Positions 17,655 through 24,703 of a stretch of DNA of 26,890 nt are shown piece by piece. The stretch lies in the NCBI GenBank assembly GCA_964549625.1, contig CAZJVA010000007.1, positions 1 to 26,890 on the forward strand, written 5' to 3'. The notes under the pieces were generated by a model. The model did not search any database, had not been told where the DNA came from, and was given only the letters and a program-made list of their open reading frames with translations. The stretch's first letter is position 1. Each line of letters starts with the position of its first letter. Source of the stretch: UBA12474 sp964549625. Its GTDB lineage: Bacteria > Babelota > Babeliae > Babelales > Babelaceae. A program made the position numbers and the translations under genes.

Positions 17655-19876
17655 GGGTCAGGTGCTTTTTTGTTTTTTTTGGACTGGTTATTTGGGGCAC
17701 GTGCCAAGCACTAACATTGGTTGATATTTGTAAGTTTGTTGCAAATTTAGATGAGGATGTTCAGCCACTGGGGCGCGAAAACTGGCTAGATCCGGATTTC
17801 TCTCATGTGTATGATCAGCTTTTTTCTTCGAATTGGAGAGGGCGGTTTTTGCCTCATTTTGGGATAGCTGGAGATCTATTTAGTCCAAAAGATTTTTTGA
17901 AGGCCCTATCTGGGTATCAGGTTAAACAGGGCGTTTTACAAAAACAGGCAGATCGAACTTTTTTGCAGGTTAAACTTGCTCTAGGTAGTCAGGTTGTGGT
18001 TATCGGGGATCTGCATGGCGCGATTCATTCTTTTGCTCGTATGCTTGTTTCTTGGTTTTTGCAGGGTCTTATTTCGGATGATTTACGTGTACAGAATCCT
18101 AATATAAAGTTTGTTTTTTTGGGTGATTATCTTAATCGGTCGCCGTATGGTCTATTTTTGTTACCACTTCTTATAGAGTTTTCGAATCAAAATCCTAATT
18201 CAGTGTTTTTGCTTCGGGGGCGACAGGAGCGCGAGGGTTATTGGGAGCAGTTTTTGGCATCGCGTAGTTTTTTAAGAAGACTTTCAAGAAGTGTTTTAGC
18301 GGGTGATTTATTGCCGCTGGCGCCTCAAATAAATAACTTTTTTGCTCAGCTCTATGATGGTCTTGTTTGTGAGCATGAAAGTTCTAATGAGCGTATTGTA
18401 GTTAGCCATCATGCGCTGCCATACCGGTTTGTTCCTAATCCAAATTCGATTGCACATGTCAAAGGTGAGATGCGGACTTTGCGGGAGGTATCGGGGCGTG
18501 GATTATTGTTTGATCAATTTACGCAAGGGACAGCAACGTGGAATGTTTTTTCTGCGCCGGTACCGGTATATTCGCGTTTGGGGATTTTAGAGCGCGATAG
18601 TTATGCGCAAATTTCTGTTGGTTCTTCTTATTCATCAAGTACGATTACAGGTTTTGAATCGGATCGTGTGCGGATACTTTCTGATATGCCTATTCCTCAA
18701 ATAGCCGTACCGGTTGAGGAGTATCGATTTAGTTTGGCATATGGACACGAAGTTGTGACTCCTGAAGAGGAGGAAGCATTGTTGCGGGCGAAGCCATGGT
18801 TTATCTGCTCATCTGTTGCCTTATCAGGAGGGTTGCGTGGTATGGGCTATGGACTTAAGGAGGGAGTAACTGCGTGTTGTATTCATGCAAACAAATTGCA
18901 AAAAGTTCCCGGGTATTGTTTTAGGCCTGTTTTTCTTGATGATCAGTATGAGCCCGATTTGATGGAACACAATGTCCAAGTTTTTAGGGCTGTTTTTGGT
19001 GCAGATAGTATGTTGGTGGCTATGGGATCGCCTACCGTTAGCAAAATAGTGCCTTTAATTGAACGAGAGAATTTTGTTTTGTTCTTTCCGGCTACAGGAA
19101 GTCCGCTTTTTCGTGATGCTGGGTTTAAAAACATGATACATATTCGCCATTCATACGCTGAGGAGGTGTATCCACTACTTGATCGTATAGCTAAGGTCTA
19201 TGGTGCTAAGCGCTTTGCCTTTGTTTATCAAGATGATTCTTTTGGTGCCCCCCTAACAAAAGTGGCTGTTGAGTATTTACGAAAACATGCTCCTGGAGTT
19301 TTTATTCAGACGATTCCTGTTTTGCGCGGGCATACTCCAAGTCCTCAGGCAGTAGCCGCCCTTAACGAGTTTAATCCAGAAGCCATTGGTTTGTTTGTTT
19401 CAACGCAATTACAGCTTAGTGGTTTTGCTGATCGTCTGGGTATCGGTTTTTTGCTAGGCAAATACCTTTTTGCGATTGATTTTTCTACGGATATTTTTCG
19501 GGAGTTTGCTGAACGCTGGGGAGTCCAAATTATGCAGGCGAGTTCTTTTGAGTCTGCATATGGTACATATGGAAAGCTTATGGATGATTATCGTTATACA
19601 ATGCGATTGTATAGGTATCCATTAAGCATTACCTCGGTGGAAGGTTTTATTGCAGCTTCTCTCTATCTAGAAGCTCTTTCTCATAGTTATCCAAATGTTT
19701 CGTCGCGGGCGATAAAAGATAAGCTGGAGCAGTTGGATACATCGAATATTTTGGGGGAATCTGTTGGCTTTGATCCACGAATTCGTTCTTTTACGGGGCC
19801 TGTTTGGATAACAGATCGAGGGGTATTGTACCGAGCAAAGGCATTGAAGCAGGGTTATGATTTTATTCGCACTTAA
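17651..19876 (+). CDS. Exported PPP-like/periplasmic binding fusion, copy 3
   Basis: This 741-residue protein has a signal peptide (MRVRCFFVFFGLVIWGTCQA). It is closest to copy 1. It has WLDPDFS (45-51), GDLHG (119-123), GDYLNRS (158-164), LRGRQE (188-193), the His in VSHHALP (253) and WNVFSAP (to 303). The first metal site (Asp, His, Asp) looks intact. Asn and His of GNHE are replaced by Arg and Gln, and the RAHQ segment is missing. The binding domain (about 383-741) shows SSVALSGG, FLDDQYEP, AMGSPT, PATGSPLFR and YQDDSFG, the LivJ-type ligand-contact loops. The start overlaps the previous stop by 4 bases. It ends in a convergent 4-base overlap with the EamA-type gene, and no terminator is visible. 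Confidence 0.85.
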   Translation: MRVRCFFVFFGLVIWGTCQALTLVDICKFVANLDEDVQPLGRENWLDPDFSHVYDQLFSSNWRGRFLPHFGIAGDLFSPKDFLKALSGYQVKQGVLQKQADRTFLQVKLALGSQVVVIGDLHGAIHSFARMLVSWFLQGLISDDLRVQNPNIKFVFLGDYLNRSPYGLFLLPLLIEFSNQNPNSVFLLRGRQEREGYWEQFLASRSFLRRLSRSVLAGDLLPLAPQINNFFAQLYDGLVCEHESSNERIVVSHHALPYRFVPNPNSIAHVKGEMRTLREVSGRGLLFDQFTQGTATWNVFSAPVPVYSRLGILERDSYAQISVGSSYSSSTITGFESDRVRILSDMPIPQIAVPVEEYRFSLAYGHEVVTPEEEEALLRAKPWFICSSVALSGGLRGMGYGLKEGVTACCIHANKLQKVPGYCFRPVFLDDQYEPDLMEHNVQVFRAVFGADSMLVAMGSPTVSKIVPLIERENFVLFFPATGSPLFRDAGFKNMIHIRHSYAEEVYPLLDRIAKVYGAKRFAFVYQDDSFGAPLTKVAVEYLRKHAPGVFIQTIPVLRGHTPSPQAVAALNEFNPEAIGLFVSTQLQLSGFADRLGIGFLLGKYLFAIDFSTDIFREFAERWGVQIMQASSFESAYGTYGKLMDDYRYTMRLYRYPLSITSVEGFIAASLYLEALSHSYPNVSSRAIKDKLEQLDTSNILGESVGFDPRIRSFTGPVWITDRGVLYRAKALKQGYDFIRT

Positions 19877-20787
19877 TTGAGTGAGGGTTTGTTACGGATA
19901 AAAATCCAAGTACCGGTAGCTACGAGAAAGAGCGCGATTAAAAAGTAAGGAGAGAGTGTTTCTCCGACAATTAAGGGCCCAAACAAGTGAACAAAAAGCG
20001 GTACCGAAAGACCGCATAGAGAGAGTAGGGTGATTGGGTATTTTTTTAAAAGTGCCCCGTATACACTGTATCCGATTATATTTCCGACAAAAACGGCATA
20101 CGCTAGAACGCCATAAAAAGCGGGTGTCGTTGGCCAGCTGATGTTATGCCAGTTTTCGGTCAACATAGAAAATAAAAAAGCGTATATACCGCTTATGGTC
20201 ATGAGAATGCCATTCAGTTCGCTGGGTTTATAGCGCTCATTCTTTAAAATGCGTTGAGCTCGTATCCAGCCATAGCGGCTAATGATCATTGATAGTATGG
20301 TTGCTAACTCCGGAATTGAGAGCCAGCGCGGTGTGAAAAAGGTGGACACTGTTGGGTTGGTAATAGTGATAAGATAGACAATGCCTAAAAATGCTATACA
20401 CATGCCCAAAAACTGTCGAATGTTGATTTTTTCTCCCCAGAGAAAATAGGCGTAGATTGCAGTAACAAACGGGTCAAGACTACCAAAAAGCGTGGCGTGG
20501 GATGAATTGAGGTGTTGCATGCCAAAAGCTTTGAGACATGAAGGAATAAAGGTCGTGAGCGCAGCAATTAAAAGAAGATTGGAGATATCGGTCTTCAGGT
20601 TAGCCCGTTTGATGTTTTTGGAGCTTGGCGCGTGAAAAAAGAGCAAGGTAATACCCGAGAAAAACATGCGTATACCAACGAAAAAGAATGCAGGTAGGGA
20701 GAATAAAACAAGCTTGTTGACCGAAATGGCGCTGGCAAAGAATGCATATCCGGCAAAAATTGTGGCGAGAGCTATGCTTTCCATCAT
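19873..20787 (-). CDS. EamA-family (drug/metabolite transporter superfamily) permease
   Basis: This 304-residue protein has ten predicted membrane helices arranged as two EamA halves. The first half carries the family pattern around ALTTFIPSCLKAFGMQHL, SSHATLFGSLDPFVTA and FLWGEKINIRQFLG; the second ends with LLSLCGLSVPLF and ETLSPYFLIA. EamA proteins export or import small metabolites such as amino acids, and the substrate here is unknown. Two adjacent ATGs (20787 and 20784) are possible starts; AAGGA is better spaced for the second. It follows the pseudouridine synthase gene by 6 bases on the same strand, so the two form an operon. Confidence 0.87.
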   Translation of the reverse strand: MMESIALATIFAGYAFFASAISVNKLVLFSLPAFFFVGIRMFFSGITLLFFHAPSSKNIKRANLKTDISNLLLIAALTTFIPSCLKAFGMQHLNSSHATLFGSLDPFVTAIYAYFLWGEKINIRQFLGMCIAFLGIVYLITITNPTVSTFFTPRWLSIPELATILSMIISRYGWIRAQRILKNERYKPSELNGILMTISGIYAFLFSMLTENWHNISWPTTPAFYGVLAYAVFVGNIIGYSVYGALLKKYPITLLSLCGLSVPLFVHLFGPLIVGETLSPYFLIALFLVATGTWIFIRNKPSLN

Positions 20788-20793
20788 TATTCC

Positions 20794-21747
20794 TTAGCGT
20801 TTGCTCAGTCGAGCAAGTCCTTTTATTGATATAAGTTCTTCTTGTGCGCAAGTCTGAATATCTTCTGGTAGTGGGCAGAAAACATCAAAGTTTTTGCCTT
20901 GAAAGTTGAATTCTAGGCGATATGCATGGAGTGCATGGCGGTTAATATTGCGCTGCTGGCGCCCATACAGGGTGTCACCAAGCAAAGGGTTCCCCATGTG
21001 CGTGAAGTGTACGCGTATTTGATGGGTACGCCCTGTTTTTGGGCGTGCTTCAACTAAGCTGCTTGTGGTGCCGTATGACAGGGTAGTAAATAGTGTAAGG
21101 GCCTCTAGACCGTTGCCCGTGTAGCTAGCCATCATTTTTTTAGGGTCCAGTGGATCGCGCATAATAGGGACCGGTATAGATCCTTCTTGTGGGGTATGTC
21201 CATGAACAAGTGCGATATAGGTTTTTTGGATTTTGCGAGCGCAAAATAAGGCCCGAAGACCAAGATATCCTTCGATTGTTTTTGCCAAAATGATGAGCCC
21301 CGAGGTTTCTTTATCAAGTCGGTGAACAACTCCTTCTCGGCCTGCTTCGCCAACTTCTCTAGTGTTTGGATATGCTGCATGCAAGAGGTCTGAGAGAGCG
21401 ACCTCTTCTGTTGTGGGCGACGGCGGGTGAGTTACTAGTCCTGCTGGTTTGTTAACGATAAGAAATTCGGGCTCTTCAACTAGTGTTACTTGCGAAAAAA
21501 AAGCGAGGGCGGTTTCCAAAGTGGGCAATTTGCGCTCTTTTTTTTCTGGCATAATGAATGTTATTTCATCATCCAAGAAAATAGTTTTGCTCGCTTTGGT
21601 TTGTGGTTTTTGATTTACCAAAACCAAGCCGCCGGTAATAGCAGTTTGTATGCGGGTACGGGAAAGTTGTGGAAGGTGCTGAGCCAAAAAGTTATCAAGT
21701 CGCATTCCGGAAGAGATTTTGGTGCAGCAAAATGAGAACTGCTTCAC
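20794..21747 (-). CDS. RluA-family pseudouridine synthase (RluD-like)
   Basis: The family converts uridine to pseudouridine in rRNA or tRNA. The 317-residue protein has an N-terminal S4 RNA-binding domain (about 14-70, MRLDNFLAQHLPQLSRTRIQ). The catalytic core follows with FLIVNKPAGLVTHP and VHRLDKETSGL, whose Asp145 is the nucleophile position. KTYIALV and RPKTGRTHQIRVH, the RluA-type motif near residue 240, and GDTLYG come next. The combination of S4 domain and length fits RluD (23S helix 69) or RluC. The sequence alone does not settle which. The start is GTG with no strong ribosome binding site; an internal ATG at residue 15 (MRLDNF) is an alternative start. Confidence 0.93.
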   Translation of the reverse strand: MKQFSFCCTKISSGMRLDNFLAQHLPQLSRTRIQTAITGGLVLVNQKPQTKASKTIFLDDEITFIMPEKKERKLPTLETALAFFSQVTLVEEPEFLIVNKPAGLVTHPPSPTTEEVALSDLLHAAYPNTREVGEAGREGVVHRLDKETSGLIILAKTIEGYLGLRALFCARKIQKTYIALVHGHTPQEGSIPVPIMRDPLDPKKMMASYTGNGLEALTLFTTLSYGTTSSLVEARPKTGRTHQIRVHFTHMGNPLLGDTLYGRQQRNINRHALHAYRLEFNFQGKNFDVFCPLPEDIQTCAQEELISIKGLARLSKR

Positions 21748-21775
21748 TTTTTTATCTTTTATCTAAAAACTTGTT

Positions 21776-21781
21776 TATAAT
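21776..21781 (+). promoter_or_regulatory. Probable -10 box upstream of mgtE
   Basis: A perfect TATAAT lies about 72 bases before the GTG start of mgtE. The matching -35 region (TTATCT, 21752-21757, 18-base spacer) is poor, so only the -10 is supported. Confidence 0.4.
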
Positions 21782-21853
21782 AGTATTCTCTTTTCAAGAG
21801 TAGGCGTTATAGGATGAATGTCAAATAGGTAGCTATTGGCGAGAGGGTGCGCG

Positions 21854-23227
21854 GTGGAATACAAAGATCTGTTAGACGCAGTCAATGAATATTTAGGCGA
21901 AGTGATCGATGGTATAACCGAGCGTGGTAAGGCAATACGGGCCCAGTTGTATTCGCTGCACCCAGCAGATCTGGCCAACTTGCTTTTGGAGCTAGATGAA
22001 GAAGCTGCTCGTGAACTCTTTTTAATGTTTGACAAGGATACTCAGTTAGCACTATTCCAAGAGTTTTCACCAGTTCGCAAGGTTGTTTATTTTGGGCATC
22101 TTGATGATCGGCATCGTCGTGCGCTCTTATTGCGTTTGCCTTTTGACGAATTAACGGATTTTTTTGATGAATTAACTGATGAAGATCTGGCACAAAATTT
22201 ACGTTTGCTTAAGCGTGAAGAGAGAGATCAAGTGTTGGCAGTACTTCAGCAGGCGCCTGAATCTGTCGCTCGTTACATGGAGACAAACGTTTTAACGCTG
22301 ATGCCCGACTTTACGGTCGAAAAGAGTGTTCAATTTTTACAGCGGATTCAGCCTGATAATACCTTGCATCGTCAACTATATGTTGTTGACCGCGACGAAA
22401 GCTTGCGCGGGTATATTGAGTTGGAAGACCTGGTTTTGATGAAGCCTAAGACGCGGCTTATGTCGATTTTGCGCAAACCAGATGTGGTGGTGCACATGGA
22501 GGAAGACCGGGAGACAGTAGCGCAGCGAATGACTCGTTATAAGGCTATGACTGCTCCTGTGGTGAACAAAAAAGGTGTGTTTTTGGGGGTCATATCTAGT
22601 GATTCGTTGATTGATATTCTTGAGGAGGAGTCGAGCGAGAATATCTATCGAATGGCTTCTTTAAGTCCAATTAAAGATTCATATTTTGATACCTCGTTTT
22701 GGCGGCTTTTTTCTCAGCGAGGTGCTATTTTAATTATCCTTTTGTTTGCCCAATCGGTTTCGGGGTTTATTATAAGCCGCTACGAGCTTCTTTTAGCAGG
22801 ATTTTTGACGCGCTTTTTAACGATGCTTATAAGTACTGGGGGAAACGCAAGTAGTCAGACCTCTGCTTTGGCTATTCAGGGCCTTGCAACTGGTGAATTT
22901 CAGGGGCGTGTTATTTGGCGGTTTGTACGTCGTGAGCTTGGGATGGCGTTTGTTTTGGCTTCGATTTTAGGGCTTGCTGCGTTTTTCCGTGTTTTAATGG
23001 CGGGCGAAATAGTTTTTTCTGGTATATATCTTTGGCGCAGCATTGCAGTGAGTGTGTCGCTATTTTGTATTGTGTTGGTTTCTTCTGTTTTGGGTAGTTG
23101 TATTCCATTTATTTTGCGGTGGTTTCGAATGGACCCTGCCCACTCTGCAGGCCCCTTGCTTGCCACGCTTATGGATATTATTGGTATCTATATTTTTTGT
23201 CAGGTAAGCAGCCTTATCTTAGGCTAA
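21854..23227 (+). CDS. mgtE: Magnesium transporter MgtE
   Basis: MgtE is a homodimeric inner-membrane Mg2+ channel gated by cytoplasmic Mg2+. The 457-residue protein shows the full layout. First is the acidic N domain (about 1-130) with LHPADLANLL and the repeated LxxLPxxxxxDxxDELTDED pattern. Two CBS domains follow (about 131-250), with VLTLMPDFTV and YKAMTAPVVNKKGVFLGVIS. The long connecting helix and five membrane helices complete it. The signature TGGNASSQ (about 328-335) and DPAHSAGPLLATLMDIIG line the pore. GTG 21854 is preferred over an in-frame TTG at 21836 because GAGAGGGTG lies just before it. A consensus TATAAT upstream suggests its own promoter, and the tRNA cluster follows on the same strand. 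Confidence 0.96.
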   Translation: MEYKDLLDAVNEYLGEVIDGITERGKAIRAQLYSLHPADLANLLLELDEEAARELFLMFDKDTQLALFQEFSPVRKVVYFGHLDDRHRRALLLRLPFDELTDFFDELTDEDLAQNLRLLKREERDQVLAVLQQAPESVARYMETNVLTLMPDFTVEKSVQFLQRIQPDNTLHRQLYVVDRDESLRGYIELEDLVLMKPKTRLMSILRKPDVVVHMEEDRETVAQRMTRYKAMTAPVVNKKGVFLGVISSDSLIDILEEESSENIYRMASLSPIKDSYFDTSFWRLFSQRGAILIILLFAQSVSGFIISRYELLLAGFLTRFLTMLISTGGNASSQTSALAIQGLATGEFQGRVIWRFVRRELGMAFVLASILGLAAFFRVLMAGEIVFSGIYLWRSIAVSVSLFCIVLVSSVLGSCIPFILRWFRMDPAHSAGPLLATLMDIIGIYIFCQVSSLILG

Positions 23228-23230
23228 AGC

Positions 23231-23259
23231 TTGACATGTCTTTTGTTATTGCAAAAACT
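23231..23259 (+). promoter_or_regulatory. Candidate promoter of tRNA-Lys(CTT)
   Basis: A consensus -35 TTGACA (23231-23236) is followed after 17 bases by AAAACT, a weak -10. It begins 4 bases past the mgtE stop and ends 18 bases before the tRNA. Confidence 0.45.
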
Positions 23260-23276
23260 AGAAGCGGATGGTGAGT

Positions 23277-23352
23277 GAGCCGCTAGCTCAGTTGGTAGAG
23301 CAACAGCCTCTTAAGCTGTGGGTCGTAGGTTCGAACCCTACGCGGCTCACCA
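23277..23352 (+). tRNA. tRNA-Lys (anticodon CTT)
   Basis: This 76-base cloverleaf has acceptor stem GAGCCGC/GCGGCTC, D arm GCTC-GAGC, anticodon stem ACAGC/GCTGT with loop CTCTTAA (anticodon CTT, reads AAG), T arm GTAGG/CCTAC with TTCGAAC loop, discriminator A and an encoded CCA. All stems pair perfectly. Confidence 0.97.
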
Positions 23353-23430
23353 TAATATTCTTCCTTGAGGTTGTTGTTAGGCTTTTTCAGTGTAATTATA
23401 AAAGTTTTTGCGTACTAACGTAGTTTTTGC

Positions 23431-23459
23431 TTGACAGTTACCCCCTGTATCCGTAATAA
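23431..23459 (+). promoter_or_regulatory. Promoter of tRNA-Lys(TTT) and tRNA-Glu
   Basis: Consensus TTGACA (23431-23436), a 17-base spacer and TAATAA (23454-23459) form a good sigma70-type promoter. Transcription would begin only a few bases before the tRNA at 23473. Confidence 0.65.
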
Positions 23460-23472
23460 TGAAACAGTGAGT

Positions 23473-23548
23473 GAGCCGCTAGCTCAGTTGGTAGAGCACC
23501 AGCCTTTTAAGCTGAGGGTCGTAGGTTCGAGTCCTACGCGGCTCACCA
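23473..23548 (+). tRNA. tRNA-Lys (anticodon TTT)
   Basis: This 76-base cloverleaf is nearly identical to the upstream tRNA-Lys. The anticodon loop is CTTTTAA (anticodon TTT, reads AAA and AAG). The outermost anticodon-stem pair is C/A, a mismatch; the other stems pair fully. CCA is encoded. Confidence 0.96.
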
Positions 23549-23581
23549 GATTAATTTCTGGTATTTTGATATTTGATATGC

Positions 23582-23659
23582 GTCCCCATCGTCTAGCCTG
23601 GTCTAGGACATCGCCCTTTCACGGCGGAAACGGGGGTTCGAATCCCCCTGGGGACGCCA
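23582..23659 (+). tRNA. tRNA-Glu (anticodon TTC)
   Basis: Acceptor stem GTCCCCA/TGGGGAC, anticodon loop CTTTCAC (anticodon TTC), T arm GGGGG/CCCCC with TTCGAAT loop, discriminator G and encoded CCA are present. It lies 33 bases after tRNA-Lys(TTT), probably in one transcript. Confidence 0.96.
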
Positions 23660-23867
23660 TTATATCTTCTTTTTTTATCTTTTCTTTATCGTTCTTTTTT
23701 CCCAAATGGCTGTATTGCTTTTTCGAAAATATCTTTTTTGGTTACTAAGCGTGTTAGAAATTTTCGGTTGGCGATACTTGTTTTACTGAGCTTTTTATTA
23801 TTACTGTGGGACGAAATCTCTTTAGAGTCCGTTTGGTTTTGGGGTAGACGTGTGGCGTAGCGTGTAA

Positions 23868-23912
23868 TAAAAATGTGGCCGTATTGCTATTTCAATAGCA
23901 ATACGGCCACAT
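23868..23912 (-). terminator. 19-bp hairpin terminator of the minus-strand gene 23935-24441
   Basis: Positions 23873-23891 and 23894-23912 are perfect inverted copies of 19 bases with only two bases between them. Read on the minus strand the hairpin follows the stop codon by 22 bases and is followed by ATTTTTATTA, as expected for a Rho-independent terminator. Confidence 0.85.
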
Positions 23913-23934
23913 ATGATATGCGATTTTCAGGGTT

Positions 23935-24441
23935 TTAGCGGTTGCGCATTTGTTGCCAGTATTTTTCAAGGGCTGCTTTGCCTTGTAACATGGCAAGAGC
24001 CTCTTTTAGATCAGAAACATAGTCAAACTCAGCCGTTTTATTTACCAGTGCCAAAGTGATAGCATTTTTTTCTTCTGGGGTGATCAAGCGTAACATAAGT
24101 TCGGCGTTTTTGAAGAGTTCTGGTAGGAATGCCTTGCTGTGGTGTACTTCTTTTTTACCGTTTAGGCGTTTAAGCTCGAATGCTAATGCAGGGCTGCTAT
24201 TTTTATAATCCCAGGCATAATATCCTTTGTTGATAAAACCATAGCCTATGGGCTCCTGGTTGATTGGGTTGCTGCCACCCGTAAAGTAGCCTTGGCCTCC
24301 GCTATAAGCGATCATGCAATATGCGAATTTTGCAAGGTCTTTTTCTGATTTGATGGGTTGCATGGTACCGGTCGTCTCTTGACCAGCAACGATGTTGCAT
24401 AGAAAGAATGGTATAAACAGTAATCTGAGCGTTGCATTCAT
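23935..24441 (-). CDS. Small exported protein of unknown function
   Basis: This 168-residue protein has a signal peptide (MNATLRLLFIPFFLCNIVAG, cleavage near residue 20). The mature part contains an aromatic, glycine-rich patch (AYSGGQGYFTGGSNP, then YGFINKGYYAWDYK) and a helical C-terminus. I recognise no family. ATG is preceded by AAGGGG at about 9 bases. It is a single-gene transcript closed by the 19-bp hairpin and divergent from the membrane-protein pair that starts at 24704. It is probably periplasmic or secreted. Confidence 0.75.
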   Translation of the reverse strand: MNATLRLLFIPFFLCNIVAGQETTGTMQPIKSEKDLAKFAYCMIAYSGGQGYFTGGSNPINQEPIGYGFINKGYYAWDYKNSSPALAFELKRLNGKKEVHHSKAFLPELFKNAELMLRLITPEEKNAITLALVNKTAEFDYVSDLKEALAMLQGKAALEKYWQQMRNR

Positions 24442-24703
24442 AGAAGAACCCCTTGTATTTAGTTTTTATAAAAATATTGGTTACATATGGCCATATTTTC
24501 AATAGTATCATTGATTTTTTTAATGAAAAGATTTTGTACAAGGCTTTTTCCCGGTTTAAGGAGGACTATGGTTTTTTTAGCAGGAGGAGCTTTAGAATTT
24601 GTGCCTTGTAAGGTATAAAAATCGCTAGGTAGTGTTTCCTCTTGCTGTAGTATAGTAAAAAATTGTAAGACTTGTTTGTTCTTTTAAGTGAGGAGCTTTT
24701 GCT

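Larger units (their letters stand above)
9719..19876 (+). other. Putative operon: outer-membrane barrel, two pLGIC homologues, three PPP-like/PBP fusions
   Basis: Six plus-strand genes follow one another with gaps of 14, 69, 13 and 19 bases and finally a 4-base ATGA overlap. No terminator hairpin is visible between them. The order is barrel, channel A, fusion 1, channel B, fusion 2, fusion 3. Every product carries an export signal or N-terminal membrane anchor. The operon is bounded by the alaS divergent region on the left and a convergent transporter gene on the right. Tandem duplication of a channel-fusion pair best explains the repeated order. Confidence 0.7.

Noticed and set aside
12139..19876. 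Lipoprotein status of the three fusion proteins, because a Cys lies near each signal peptide end
   Set aside because: The residues before the Cys do not fit a lipobox in any copy (SSLC, GLCC, WGTC), so ordinary cleavage is more likely.
23660..23867. Possible small RNA in the gap after tRNA-Glu
   Set aside because: T-rich sequence without a promoter, stable fold or conserved motif that I could point to.
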